A stretch of 64,000 bases of DNA, from contig NZ_CAKKLX010000004.1 of NCBI RefSeq assembly GCF_918698155.1, positions 151,199-215,198 on the forward strand, given 5' to 3'. The stretch's first letter is position 1. Each line of letters opens with the position of its first letter. This document shows, piece after piece, positions 25,215-33,364 of the stretch. Under the pieces are notes generated by a model. The model worked only from the letters and a program-made list of their open reading frames with translations, made no database searches and was not told where the DNA came from. The translations under genes were made by a program, and so were the position numbers. Source of the stretch: Roseomonas sp. CECT 9278 (GTDB taxonomy: Bacteria; Pseudomonadota; Alphaproteobacteria; Acetobacterales; Acetobacteraceae).

Positions 25215-26059
25215 GCGGCAACCTGCAGTCCTGGGTCGGCCGCACGCGGCGCGTCGCCGATGAAATGGCCACGCCGCTGGTGCGCCGCATGGCGGCGCTG
25301 ACCGATCGCGCGGGCCTGGACCTGGCGCGCGGCGCCGAGGTGCCGAACCATTGGCTCTGCCTGCTGTTCGACGATGCCGCGCCGCAGGCCGCGCTGGGTC
25401 CGGACGGGCATCCCACTACCGGCGATTTCCTGCCGCCCGTGCCGCTGCCGCGCCGCATGCTGGGTGGGCGTCGCCTCACCTACACCACGCCGCCGCGCAT
25501 CGGCGATGCGCTGGACCGCGAGACGATGATCGCCGCCATCACGCCCAAGGTCGGTCGCAGCGGCGCGCTGATCTTCGTCACGCTGCGCCACAGCATCACC
25601 CGTGGCAACGAGGTGATCGCCGTCGAGGAGCAGGACATCGCCTACCTGGAGGCCAAGCGCAACGCGCCTGAGCCGAAGGGCGAGAAGCCAGCACCGGCGC
25701 CCATCGCCGCCTGGCGCGACGCCTTCGCGCCCGACCCCGTGATGCTGTTCCGCTATTCCGCGCTGCAATTCAACGGCCACCGCATCCACTACGATGCCGA
25801 CTATGCGCGCGATGGCGAGGGCTATCCCGCGCTGGTGGTGAATGGCGGCGTCACCACGCTGTTCCTGCTGGAGGCCGCGCTGCGCCGCCAGCCCGGCGCG
25901 CAGGTGCTCTCCACCGCATCGCGCACCATGAACCCGCTGTTCTGCGGCCGCAGCGCGACACTGTGCGGCACCGCGCCCGACGCGCAGGGCCGCAGCATCC
26001 TGTGGGCCGAGGACGACACCGGCGCCATGGCGCTGCGCATCGAGGCGAGGATCGGCTGA
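25211..26059 (+). CDS. HTD2-like acyl-CoA hydratase (mesaconyl-C4-CoA hydratase type), copy 2
   Basis: A 282-residue double hot-dog protein and paralogue of 17065-17937. It shares LGPDGHPTTGDFLPPVPLP in the FAS1-like half and HRIHYDADYAR at about 190-200 in the MaoC-like half, where the catalytic His/Asp lie. It acts on CoA thioesters by analogy with mesaconyl-C4-CoA hydratase and fungal HTD2. It is embedded between a lactone-hydrolase-like gene and a CaiB/BaiF CoA-transferase, overlapping both, so the hydratase probably uses the CoA ester that the transferase makes. No CitE-type lyase is in this operon, but one sits beside copy 1 about 8 kb away. Confidence 0.84.
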   Translation: MSGNLQSWVGRTRRVADEMATPLVRRMAALTDRAGLDLARGAEVPNHWLCLLFDDAAPQAALGPDGHPTTGDFLPPVPLPRRMLGGRRLTYTTPPRIGDALDRETMIAAITPKVGRSGALIFVTLRHSITRGNEVIAVEEQDIAYLEAKRNAPEPKGEKPAPAPIAAWRDAFAPDPVMLFRYSALQFNGHRIHYDADYARDGEGYPALVVNGGVTTLFLLEAALRRQPGAQVLSTASRTMNPLFCGRSATLCGTAPDAQGRSILWAEDDTGAMALRIEARIG

Positions 26060-27264
26060 TGGCGGGACCGCTCGATGGCGTTCGCGTGCTGGATCTCTCG
26101 GCCGTGGTGGTCGGGCCGATCTGCACGCATGCGCTGTGCGAACAGGGGGCCGAGGTCATCAAAGTCGAGGCACCACCGACCGGCGACCTGCTCCGCACCC
26201 TCGCCGGCAAGGGCCGCAGCGCCGGGATGAACGGCAAGTTCCTCAATTTCAACCGCGGCAAGAAGTCGATCGCGATCGACCTCAAGAAGCCGGCGGGCAT
26301 GGCCGCGCTGAAGCGGCTGGCGGCGACGGTGGATGTGTTCGTCACCAACATCCGCCCCGACGCGCAGGCGCGGCTCGGCGTCGATGCCGTTGCGTTGCGC
26401 GCGCTCGCGCCGCGGCTGATCCATTGTTCCATCACCGGCTTCGGCAGCGGCGGCCCCTATGCCGGGCGCGCCGCCTACGACACCGTCATCCAGGGTGCCT
26501 CGGGCGTGGCGGGCACCTTCGCGGCCTCGACCGGGGAGCCGCGCTATGTGCCGTTTCTCGTGGCGGATCACACGGTCGGGCTGATCGCAGCGCAGCTCAT
26601 CGGCTTCGCGCTGTACCGGCGCGAGAAGACCGGCGTGGGCGAGGCGATCGAGGTGCCGATGTTCGAGAACATGGCCGCCTACATCATGCAGGAGCACCTG
26701 GGCGCGGCGTCCTTCCGCCCACCGCTCGGCCCGCCGGGCGACCATCGCGTGCTCAGCCCCGACGGCAAGCCGCTGCCGACCAAGGATGGCTTCGTCTGCA
26801 TCAGCGCGAACACCGACGCGCAGGCGCATGCCTTCTTCGATGCGATCGGGCGGCCGGAACTGAAGGCGGACCCGCGCTTCGCCAAGGTCGCCCAGCGCGT
26901 GCAGCACACCAAGGAATACTTCCACATCCGCGCGACCTCGCTGGGCGGGCGCACCACGGCGGAATGGCTCGACATCTTCGACCGGATGGATGTGCCGGCA
27001 TCGCCCTACAACACGCTGGCCTCGCTGCCCGACGACCCGCATCTGCGCGCGGTCGGCATGGTGCGGGAGGAAGACCACCCGACCGAGGGCGCCACGATCG
27101 CGATCGGCGCGCCCAACCGCTTCTCCGGCGGCAACGCGCCGCCGCGCCCGCCCGCCCCGCGCCTGGGCGCGGACGGCGCCGCCGTGCTGGCCGAGGCCGG
27201 GCTGACGACGCAAGACATCGACGCGCTGCGCCACGACGGCGTGCTGATCGAGGGAACGCCATGA
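26059..27264 (+). CDS. CaiB/BaiF family CoA-transferase, 1
   Basis: A family III CoA-transferase of 401 residues, the usual size. It begins GPLDGVRVLDLSAVVVGP and carries AEVIKVEAP, FLNFNRGKKSIAIDL and AAYDTVIQGASG, all typical. The catalytic Asp that forms the acyl anhydride is most likely Asp170 in VADHTVGLIAAQ. Such enzymes exchange CoA between a donor acyl-CoA and a carboxylic acid, activating the acid for breakdown. TGATG overlap with the hydratase upstream and ATGA overlap with the Bug receptor downstream tie import, activation and hydration together. The acid accepted is unknown. Confidence 0.92.
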   Translation: MAGPLDGVRVLDLSAVVVGPICTHALCEQGAEVIKVEAPPTGDLLRTLAGKGRSAGMNGKFLNFNRGKKSIAIDLKKPAGMAALKRLAATVDVFVTNIRPDAQARLGVDAVALRALAPRLIHCSITGFGSGGPYAGRAAYDTVIQGASGVAGTFAASTGEPRYVPFLVADHTVGLIAAQLIGFALYRREKTGVGEAIEVPMFENMAAYIMQEHLGAASFRPPLGPPGDHRVLSPDGKPLPTKDGFVCISANTDAQAHAFFDAIGRPELKADPRFAKVAQRVQHTKEYFHIRATSLGGRTTAEWLDIFDRMDVPASPYNTLASLPDDPHLRAVGMVREEDHPTEGATIAIGAPNRFSGGNAPPRPPAPRLGADGAAVLAEAGLTTQDIDALRHDGVLIEGTP

Positions 27265-28223
27265 ACCGCCGCACCATCATCGCCGCCGCCACGCTGCTGC
27301 CCGTCGCCGCACCGCGCGCGCAACCCGCCTGGCCGGACCGCCCGGTGCGCCTGGTGGTGCCCTTCACGCCAGGCGGGTCCACCGACATCCTGGCGCGCGC
27401 GATGGGCCAGCGGCTCGGCGAGGTGTTCGGCCAGCCCTTCATCGTCGACAACCGCCCCGGCGCCGGCGGCACGGTGGGATCGGAGCAGGTCTACCGCGCC
27501 GCGCCCGACGGCCAGACCCTGATGATGGGCCACATCGGCACGCTCGCCTGCAACCCGTCGCTCTATCGCAACCTGACCTTCGACACGGCGCGCTTCGAAC
27601 CTGTCGCGCTGGTGGCGAATGTCGCGAATTTCCTGGTGGTGACGAACGGCCTGGCGGCGCGCGACGTGCCCGCCCTGGTCGCGCTGGCGAAAGCGCAGCC
27701 CGGCGACCTGACCTATGGCAGCGGCGGCAATGGCAGCGCGGCGCATATCGCGATGGTCGCCTTCAACGAGGCGACCGGCACCGAGATGACGCATGTGCCC
27801 TATCGCGGCACCGGCCCGATGCTGACCGACCTGATCGCCGGCACCATCAAGCTGACCATGACCGGCGGGCCGCCGGCGCTGCCGCCGGTGCGCGCGGGGC
27901 AGTTGCGCGCGCTGGGCATCTCCTCGCGCGAACGCCTGCCGAGTGCCAACGACATCCCGACCGTCGCATCGCAGGGCGTCGCGGGGTTCGAGGCGCTGCA
28001 ATGGTACGGGATCGTCGCGCCGCCCGGCACGCCGGCCGCGATCGTCACGCGGCTGAACGAGGCCTGCAACCGCATCCTGGGCGAAGCGGCCTTCCGTGCG
28101 CGCCTGGAGACCGAGGGCGCGGTGGCCGACCCGATGACCCCCGCGGCCTTCGGCGACTACATCGCCCGCGAACGCGAACGCTGGGGCGCGCTGATCCGCC
28201 GCAACAATGTGAGCCTCGGCTGA
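27261..28223 (+). CDS. Bug-family solute receptor (tripartite tricarboxylate transporter type), 2
   Basis: A second Bug/TctC-type periplasmic receptor, 320 residues, in the same operon. The signal peptide MNRRTIIAAATLLPVAAPRA has a twin Arg and is followed by the family start PAWPDRPVRLVVPFTPGGST. NRPGAGGTVGSEQVYRAA, DGQTLMMGHIG and MTHVPYRGTGPMLTDLIAG are characteristic. Compared with receptor 1 it has diverged throughout, so the two may bind different acids. The gene overlaps both its neighbours (ATGA at the start, TGATG at the end). No membrane components of a transporter are close. Confidence 0.9.
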   Translation: MNRRTIIAAATLLPVAAPRAQPAWPDRPVRLVVPFTPGGSTDILARAMGQRLGEVFGQPFIVDNRPGAGGTVGSEQVYRAAPDGQTLMMGHIGTLACNPSLYRNLTFDTARFEPVALVANVANFLVVTNGLAARDVPALVALAKAQPGDLTYGSGGNGSAAHIAMVAFNEATGTEMTHVPYRGTGPMLTDLIAGTIKLTMTGGPPALPPVRAGQLRALGISSRERLPSANDIPTVASQGVAGFEALQWYGIVAPPGTPAAIVTRLNEACNRILGEAAFRARLETEGAVADPMTPAAFGDYIARERERWGALIRRNNVSLG

Positions 28224-29410
28224 TGACCCGTCCCTTCGAAGGCATCCGCATCATCGATGCGACGCATGTGCTGGCCGGGCCTTTCGCGGCGTATCAGCTG
28301 GCGCTGCTCGGCGCCGACGTGATCAAGGTCGAGCACCCCGACGACCCGGACCAGAGTCGCGGTTCGGGCGGCGACTGGGACCTCAACCGCGCCGGCATGG
28401 GCACGTATTTCCTGACGCAGGGGTCGAACAAGCGGTCGCTGACGCTCGACCTGAAGCAGGCGGCGGCGCGCGAAGTGTTCAAGCGCCTGGTCGCGCAGGC
28501 CGATGTGCTGGTCGAGAACTACCGCCCCGGCGCCTTCGAGGCGCTAGGCCTGGGCTACGATGCGATGGCCGCGCTGAACCCGCGGCTGATCTATTGCTCG
28601 ATGTCGGCCTTCGGCCAAAGCGGGCCGCGCGGCGGGCAGACCGCCTATGACCATGTGATCCAGGCGACGTCGGGCATCATGGCCTGCACCGGCACGGCGG
28701 AGGTCAACCCGCTCAAGCTCGGCGCGCCGGCCATCGACTATGCGACCGGCACGATGGGCGCGTTTGCCTTGTCCGCCGCGCTGTTCCAGCGCGAACGCAC
28801 CGGGCGCGGGCAGCGCATCGACATGGCGATGCTGGATGTCGCGATGATGATGATGGCATCGCACGTCACCGCCCATTCGCGCACCGGCAAGCCGGCGCGC
28901 CCGCGCGGCAACGACCATGAGTACGCGACCAATTCCGCCTATCCGACCATGGACGGGATGGTGATGCTGGGCGCGTCGAACCTGCGCCAGCAGAAGCGGT
29001 TGTGGGCGGCGCTCGGCCGGCCGGAGATGGCCAAGGCGCGCAACGAGGACCGCGTATCCGACCGCGCGAACGAAGCCGCGGCACTGCGCGAGATCCTCGC
29101 CACCCGGAGCGCCGACGAATGGGAAGCCTTCCTGCAGTCGCGCCACGTCCCGGCCGCGCGCGTGCGCCGCATGGACGAGGCGCTGGCCGACCCGCACATC
29201 GCCTCCCGCAACCTGGTGCATCGTTTCGACGAAGCGGAGGGCGTCGCCGGCCCCTTCGCGGTGCCGGCCGCCGCCTTCGGCTTCGCCCATGGCGGCCCGC
29301 GCATCGATGCGCCGCCGCGCCCGCTGGGTGCGGACACCGATGCCATCCTGGCCGAACTCGGCTACGACGACGCGGCCCGCGCCGCGCTGCGCGACACCCG
29401 CGCGATCTAA
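28223..29410 (+). CDS. CaiB/BaiF family CoA-transferase, 2
   Basis: A second family III CoA-transferase, 395 residues. Landmarks are PFEGIRIIDATHVLAGPFAA, ADVIKVEHPDDPDQSRG, ENYRPGAFEALGLGYDA and AYDHVIQATSGIM. The catalytic Asp is probably Asp172 in APAIDYATGTMGA. A Met-rich helix (DVAMMMMASHV) follows. It starts in the stop codon of receptor 2. Two transferases in one operon suggest either two activated acids or a donor/acceptor shuttle between C1- and C4-linked CoA esters, as in the 3-hydroxypropionate bicycle; this is inference. Confidence 0.92.
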   Translation: MTRPFEGIRIIDATHVLAGPFAAYQLALLGADVIKVEHPDDPDQSRGSGGDWDLNRAGMGTYFLTQGSNKRSLTLDLKQAAAREVFKRLVAQADVLVENYRPGAFEALGLGYDAMAALNPRLIYCSMSAFGQSGPRGGQTAYDHVIQATSGIMACTGTAEVNPLKLGAPAIDYATGTMGAFALSAALFQRERTGRGQRIDMAMLDVAMMMMASHVTAHSRTGKPARPRGNDHEYATNSAYPTMDGMVMLGASNLRQQKRLWAALGRPEMAKARNEDRVSDRANEAAALREILATRSADEWEAFLQSRHVPAARVRRMDEALADPHIASRNLVHRFDEAEGVAGPFAVPAAAFGFAHGGPRIDAPPRPLGADTDAILAELGYDDAARAALRDTRAI

Positions 29411-29420
29411 GGACACGCCC

Positions 29421-29795
29421 ATGGCCCGCTTCACCTTCGACCACATTCATCTGCGCAGCCCCGACATCGAGGCGACCGCCGCCTTCTACGAACGCATCTT
29501 CGGCGTGACGCTCACGCGCAGCCCGCAGCGCATCGACTTCAAGCTGGGCGGCCAGCCGGTCTTCGTCTCGCCGATCAACGACCCCGCGACGGGTGAGGCG
29601 CCGTCCTCGCCCTATCGCGGGCTGGAGCACATCGGCCTGGCGGTGACCGGCATCGACGCCATCGTGGCGGAGATGAAGGCGCAGGGCGTCGAGTTCACGA
29701 TGGAGCCGAACACCATCCGCCCGGGCGTGCGGATCGCCTTCCTGCGCGGCCCCGAGAACATCGCGATCGAACTGCTGGAACGGAGCGCGGCCTGA
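29421..29795 (+). CDS. VOC family (glyoxalase fold) protein
   Basis: A 124-residue vicinal-oxygen-chelate protein. It starts FTFDHIHLRSPDIEATAAFY, with His9 as a likely metal ligand, continues LEHIGLAVTGIDAIVAEM with a second His, and ends FLRGPENIAIELLER with the C-terminal Glu, the usual ligand set of lyases and dioxygenases in this fold. With CoA-transferases upstream, an acyl-CoA epimerase or lyase step is possible. It starts 10 bases after the CaiB/BaiF gene, with a weak AAGGA before the ATG. Operon member. Confidence 0.86.
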   Translation: MARFTFDHIHLRSPDIEATAAFYERIFGVTLTRSPQRIDFKLGGQPVFVSPINDPATGEAPSSPYRGLEHIGLAVTGIDAIVAEMKAQGVEFTMEPNTIRPGVRIAFLRGPENIAIELLERSAA

Positions 29796-31051
29796 GCCCG
29801 TCCGATGCGCGCAGCGGCGCCGGACGCGACGCGCTGAACCGGCCCGACCCGGCACGGCGTGTCATCGTCATCGGCGCCGGCCCGGCCGGGCTGATGGCGG
29901 CGGAGGCGGCCGCGCAATCCGGCGCCGCCGTCGCCGTGCTGGACCACATGCCCTCGATCGCGCGCAAGCTGCTGATCGCCGGGCGCGGCGGGCTGAACCT
30001 GACGCATTCCGAACCGCTGGAGACTTTCCTCGACCGCTACGGCCCGGCGCGCGAAGCACTGGAACGCTTCATCCGCGCTTTCCCGCCCGAGGCGCTGGTC
30101 GCCTGGTGCGACGCGCTCGGCCAGCCGACCTTCATAGGGAGTTCGGGGCGGGTGTTTCCGCGCGCGATGAAGGCCTCGCCGCTGCTGCGCGCCTGGCTGG
30201 CGCGGCTGGCGTCGCTCGGCGTGGCGATCCGCCCGCGCCATCGCTGGACGGGCTTCGCGCAGGATGGCGCGCTGCGCTTCGCCACACCGGATGGCGAGCG
30301 GCTGGAACGCCCCGACGCCACGGTGTTGGCCCTGGGCGGCGCGTCCTGGCCGCGGCTCGGGTCCGATGGCGCTTGGACGGCGCTGCTGCCGGATGTCGCG
30401 ATCGCGCCGCTGCGCGCGTCCAACATGGGCTTCGCGGTGAGCTGGTCGGACCACCTGCGCACGCGCTTCGCCGGCACGCCGCTGAAGCGCATCGCGCTGT
30501 CATTCGGCGGCGCGACCACGCGCGGCGAGGCCATGATCACCGCGCAGGGCATCGAGGGCGGCGCGGTCTACGCGCTCTCCGCCGCCTTGCGCGACACCAT
30601 CGCCGCGCAAGGCTGCGCGACGCTGTACATCGACATGCGCCCGGACATCGACCGCGACGCGCTGGCACAGCGCATCAACGCGCGTCCAGGCGCCGTCACG
30701 CTGTCCAACCACCTGCGCCGCGCGGCGGGGCTTGCTCCGGTGGCCATCGCGCTGGTCCAGGAAGCGTTGCACCACGGCGCGCCACGCAACGACCTGGCCG
30801 CGCTGGTCAAGGCGCTGCCCGTCACGCTGGCGGCGCCCTTCCCCATCGCGCGGGCCATCTCCTCGGCCGGCGGCATCGCCTGGTCGGAACTGGATGGCGG
30901 GCTGATGCTGCGCCGCCACCCCGGCATCTTCGCTTGCGGCGAGATGCTCGACTGGGAAGCGCCGACCGGTGGCTATTTGCTGCAGGCCTGCTTCGCCACC
31001 GGCCGCGCGGCGGGGCTTACAGCGGCTCGCCCGCCCCCAGACCGTCCGTAG
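29792..31051 (+). CDS. FAD-dependent flavoprotein (HI0933/TIGR03862-like), non-standard start
   Basis: An NAD(P)/FAD oxidoreductase-type protein of the HI0933/TIGR03862 flavoprotein group. VIVIGAGPAGLMAAEAA (codons from 29861) is the dinucleotide-binding motif, and RKLLIAGRGGLNLTHSE and a C-terminal SSAGGIAWSELDGG plus CGEMLDWEAPTGGYLLQ are family hallmarks. The first ATG, at 29894, lies inside that motif and would truncate it. No in-frame ATG, GTG or TTG stands upstream of it in the region I scanned. The CTG at 29792, overlapping the VOC stop and with CGGAG six bases before, is the best candidate start, giving 419 residues. It overlaps the convergent M20 gene by 35 bases. Confidence 0.8.
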   Translation: MSPSDARSGAGRDALNRPDPARRVIVIGAGPAGLMAAEAAAQSGAAVAVLDHMPSIARKLLIAGRGGLNLTHSEPLETFLDRYGPAREALERFIRAFPPEALVAWCDALGQPTFIGSSGRVFPRAMKASPLLRAWLARLASLGVAIRPRHRWTGFAQDGALRFATPDGERLERPDATVLALGGASWPRLGSDGAWTALLPDVAIAPLRASNMGFAVSWSDHLRTRFAGTPLKRIALSFGGATTRGEAMITAQGIEGGAVYALSAALRDTIAAQGCATLYIDMRPDIDRDALAQRINARPGAVTLSNHLRRAAGLAPVAIALVQEALHHGAPRNDLAALVKALPVTLAAPFPIARAISSAGGIAWSELDGGLMLRRHPGIFACGEMLDWEAPTGGYLLQACFATGRAAGLTAARPPPDRP

Positions 31052-32618
31052 GCGTCGGCACGCACCATTCCTCGCCGCGCGGGGTGGTGACGTATTCGGG
31101 CCACTTCATGTCGACCGGCGCGGCGAAATCCCGCGGCAGCAACGGCGCCACCCATTTCGACCCGCCCATGCCGCCGCCGGTGCGCTCGCGCCATTCGGCC
31201 TGCGCGGCGTCCAGCAGGCCGGGCTTCGCCACCAGGTCCACCAGAGTCAGCGCCATCGTCCTGGCGGCGACGAACATCCCCGGGTCGATCGCCGCCGGCA
31301 GCCCGCCGAGCGCGTTGTAGGACCACATCGGGTAGTCGTAATCCGCATCCGGCGCGCGCAGCCGCGGGCGCGCGGTCAGCAGCCGCACCGTGGGGCAGTG
31401 CCAGCAGAATTCGACATAGTCGTCGGCCGACAAATGATGCTGCCAGGGCGGCAGGAAGTGGCGCATGCCGGCCTCGAATTCCGCCGGGTCGGTCAGCTTC
31501 GTGTTGGCGGGCGAGAACGGATCGTCCATCGGCGCCAGGCCGAGGTTCGCCTGGATCTCCCGCGCGAATCCCTTCGCCGCGTCGCCATAGGCGGGCGGGC
31601 CGACCTCCCGCAGGTTCGCCCAGGTCGCGTCCGTCAGCACCGTATTCGCGAGCCCCACGCGCGTCTTGGTCACCCAGCGCAGATGCGCCGTGCAGGCCGT
31701 CGCCATCGCCGCGGATCGCGCATTCGCCATCAGCACATTGGCGATCTGCTGCGCCATCGGCAGCGAGGGCGTGCGCCAGGAATACTGGATCTGCGTGAAG
31801 CGCGGCGCGAGGTTGTCCGATGTCGCATCGCCGCCATGCAGGATGCATTCGTTCAGCGTCCAGGCGCCCGCGTGGGGAAACATCGCCTCCTTGGTGTACT
31901 TCGTTGTCGTGTACATCAGGCACAGCGCGTCCGACGCACCGGGCGCGCGCGCAGCGGCATGGCCGACATCACGGATCGGCAGCAACGACTTGTCGATCCA
32001 GGTCTCGGGGCTGTCGCAGGTGAAGGTGATGACCGCGGACCAATAGGCGCCGAACTGCGTCTCGGCCGTCACGGTGTTCTGGAGGTGCGGGTGGTAGACC
32101 ACGGCGGCGTCCAGCCCGTCGTAGTAACCCTTCGCGGCATGCACGGGCTTCGACCCGCAGACCTTTTCGGCCGGTTCGCCGAACAGCACCAGCCGGCCCG
32201 GCGTGCCCGACGCCGACAGCGCGGCCTTCGCCGCGAGCACGGACGTCAGCGCCGCCGTGCCCAGCGAGGAATGCGGGTCGGTATGCCCCGCCGCATAGGG
32301 GTGCATGCCCGCACGCGGTTCGCGCCGCGGCACCACCGCCTGGCAGTTCCCCGGCACCGCGTCGTATTCCGAGAAGGACGCCAGCAGCGGCCCGCCCGCC
32401 CCCCAGCGCGCGACGAAGGCCGTGGGCATGCCGCCCGAGCCTTCCTCGACGTCGAACCCCTCGGCGCGCAGGAAATCCACATAGGCGCGGGCGGATTTGT
32501 ATTCGCGCCAGGCGGGCTCGGCGAAGCCCCAGATGCGTTCGTTGAACGCAGACATGCGCGCTTCATTCGCGCCGATCCAGTCGAGCGCCGCACGGCGCAG
32601 GGAAGGCAGGTCGGTCAT
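31017..32618 (-). CDS. M20 family amidohydrolase/peptidase, AbgB-like
   Basis: A 533-residue metallopeptidase-fold hydrolase close to p-aminobenzoyl-glutamate hydrolase subunit B (AbgB). Visible features are LLASFSEYDAVPGNCQ, SLGTAALTSVLAAKAAL, the acidic pair in LFGEPAEKVCGSKPVHAAKG, and VVYHPHLQN. The usual GCGHN metal motif is replaced by GHTDPHSSLG at the corresponding place, so the metal ligands differ. Members cleave amide bonds of amino-acid conjugates. ATG 32618 is chosen over upstream in-frame starts because those run through tandem-repeat DNA and GAGGGG precedes it by about 10 bases. It overlaps the convergent flavoprotein gene by 35 bases. Confidence 0.84.
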   Translation of the reverse strand: MTDLPSLRRAALDWIGANEARMSAFNERIWGFAEPAWREYKSARAYVDFLRAEGFDVEEGSGGMPTAFVARWGAGGPLLASFSEYDAVPGNCQAVVPRREPRAGMHPYAAGHTDPHSSLGTAALTSVLAAKAALSASGTPGRLVLFGEPAEKVCGSKPVHAAKGYYDGLDAAVVYHPHLQNTVTAETQFGAYWSAVITFTCDSPETWIDKSLLPIRDVGHAAARAPGASDALCLMYTTTKYTKEAMFPHAGAWTLNECILHGGDATSDNLAPRFTQIQYSWRTPSLPMAQQIANVLMANARSAAMATACTAHLRWVTKTRVGLANTVLTDATWANLREVGPPAYGDAAKGFAREIQANLGLAPMDDPFSPANTKLTDPAEFEAGMRHFLPPWQHHLSADDYVEFCWHCPTVRLLTARPRLRAPDADYDYPMWSYNALGGLPAAIDPGMFVAARTMALTLVDLVAKPGLLDAAQAEWRERTGGGMGGSKWVAPLLPRDFAAPVDMKWPEYVTTPRGEEWCVPTPTDGLGAGEPL

Positions 32619-32653
32619 CGCGGGATCCCCTCGGGCATCCCGCGATGATGCGT

Positions 32654-32668
32654 CGCGCCGCAGGCGCG
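32654..32668. repeat. Short hairpin, REP-like, CGCGCC-GCA-GGCGCG
   Basis: A perfect 6-bp stem with a GCA loop between the M20 gene and the tandem repeat. The same hairpin with compensating changes (CACGCC-GCA-GGCGTG) occurs at 52641-52655, and the flanking bases are related. Conserved pairing with different bases argues for an RNA or DNA hairpin under selection or a dispersed extragenic repeat. Its loop and right arm are the first bases of the 25-bp repeat unit. Confidence 0.5.
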
Positions 32669-32734
32669 CACCAGATGGGTCACCGCAGGCGCGCACCAGA
32701 TGGGTCACCGCAGGCGCGCACCAGATGGGTCACC
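32660..32734. repeat. 25-bp tandem repeat, three perfect copies plus a partial
   Basis: Three identical 25-base units at 32660-32684, 32685-32709 and 32710-32734, beginning GCAGGCGCGC and ending GGGTCACC, followed by a degenerate partial copy (GGAGGCGCGCGCCGGATG) from 32735. It lies in the gap between the M20 hydrolase and the isomerase genes, upstream of the M20 start. The copies are perfect, so the array is recent or kept uniform. There are no spacers between units, so this is not a CRISPR array. The unit is not a multiple of three, and a coding role is unlikely. Copy number probably varies between strains. Confidence 0.85.
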
Positions 32735-32759
32735 GGAGGCGCGCGCCGGATGCCGTGCG

Positions 32760-33359
32760 CTATCCGCGCGCCAGCCGCCGCGCCACGAAGTCCAGCCGGT
32801 CCTGCCCCCAGAAGATGTCCTCGCCGATCACGTAGCCCGGCGCGCCGAACACGCCGCGGTCCAGCGCCGCCTGCGTGTCCGCCAGCCGCCGTTCCTGCCA
32901 GCGCGGCTCGGCGCCCAGCGCCATCACCGCCGGCGCATCCAGCCCGCATTCCGCGATCAGCGCGGCCAGCACGGCGGGGTCGGCGGGGTTCTGCTCCTCC
33001 TCCCACAGCGCCTTCAGCACGCGATGCGCGAGGCGGACCGCCGGCGCATCGCCCATCGTCTCGCGCAGCGCGATCACGCAGCCGCAGCCGGGCAGTTCAT
33101 TGTGCGGAAAATGCTTCGGCTGGATGGTGATGGGAATGTCCAGCGCCTCGCGCCACCGCGCCAGTTCCTGCAACCGGTACGCCTGGCGCTGTGGCGAACG
33201 CTTGGGCAGCGGCAGCCCGCCGGAATTGGCGAAGATGGTGCCGAAATCCACCGGGAAGATCCGCAGCGTGGCGTTGTGCTGCGCCGCCAGTGCCTCGATC
33301 CGCGCGGCCCCCAGATGCGTCCAGGGCGAATTCAACGAGGCGTAGTAGTCGATATGCAT
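32760..33359 (-). CDS. 2-hydroxychromene-2-carboxylate isomerase-like DsbA-fold protein
   Basis: A 199-residue thioredoxin-fold protein of the DsbA/kappa-class GST family. It begins MHIDYYASLNSPWTHLG, where Ser11 takes the place of the catalytic Cys, as in 2-hydroxychromene-2-carboxylate isomerases. The C-terminal VFGAPGYVIGEDIFWGQDRLD is the conserved cis-Pro region and dimer helix. Members isomerise ring-cleavage products of naphthalene-type aromatics using glutathione, but the family is often annotated generically. ATG 33359 has GGAG eight bases upstream; the GTG at 33368, which overlaps the CoA-transferase stop (GTGA), is the alternative. It is the last gene of a scoA-scoB operon. Confidence 0.85.
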   Translation of the reverse strand: MHIDYYASLNSPWTHLGAARIEALAAQHNATLRIFPVDFGTIFANSGGLPLPKRSPQRQAYRLQELARWREALDIPITIQPKHFPHNELPGCGCVIALRETMGDAPAVRLAHRVLKALWEEEQNPADPAVLAALIAECGLDAPAVMALGAEPRWQERRLADTQAALDRGVFGAPGYVIGEDIFWGQDRLDFVARRLARG

Positions 33360-33364
33360 GCGGC

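Noticed and set aside
32660..32734. CRISPR array
   Set aside because: The 25-base units abut with no spacers and there are no cas genes; it is a simple tandem repeat.
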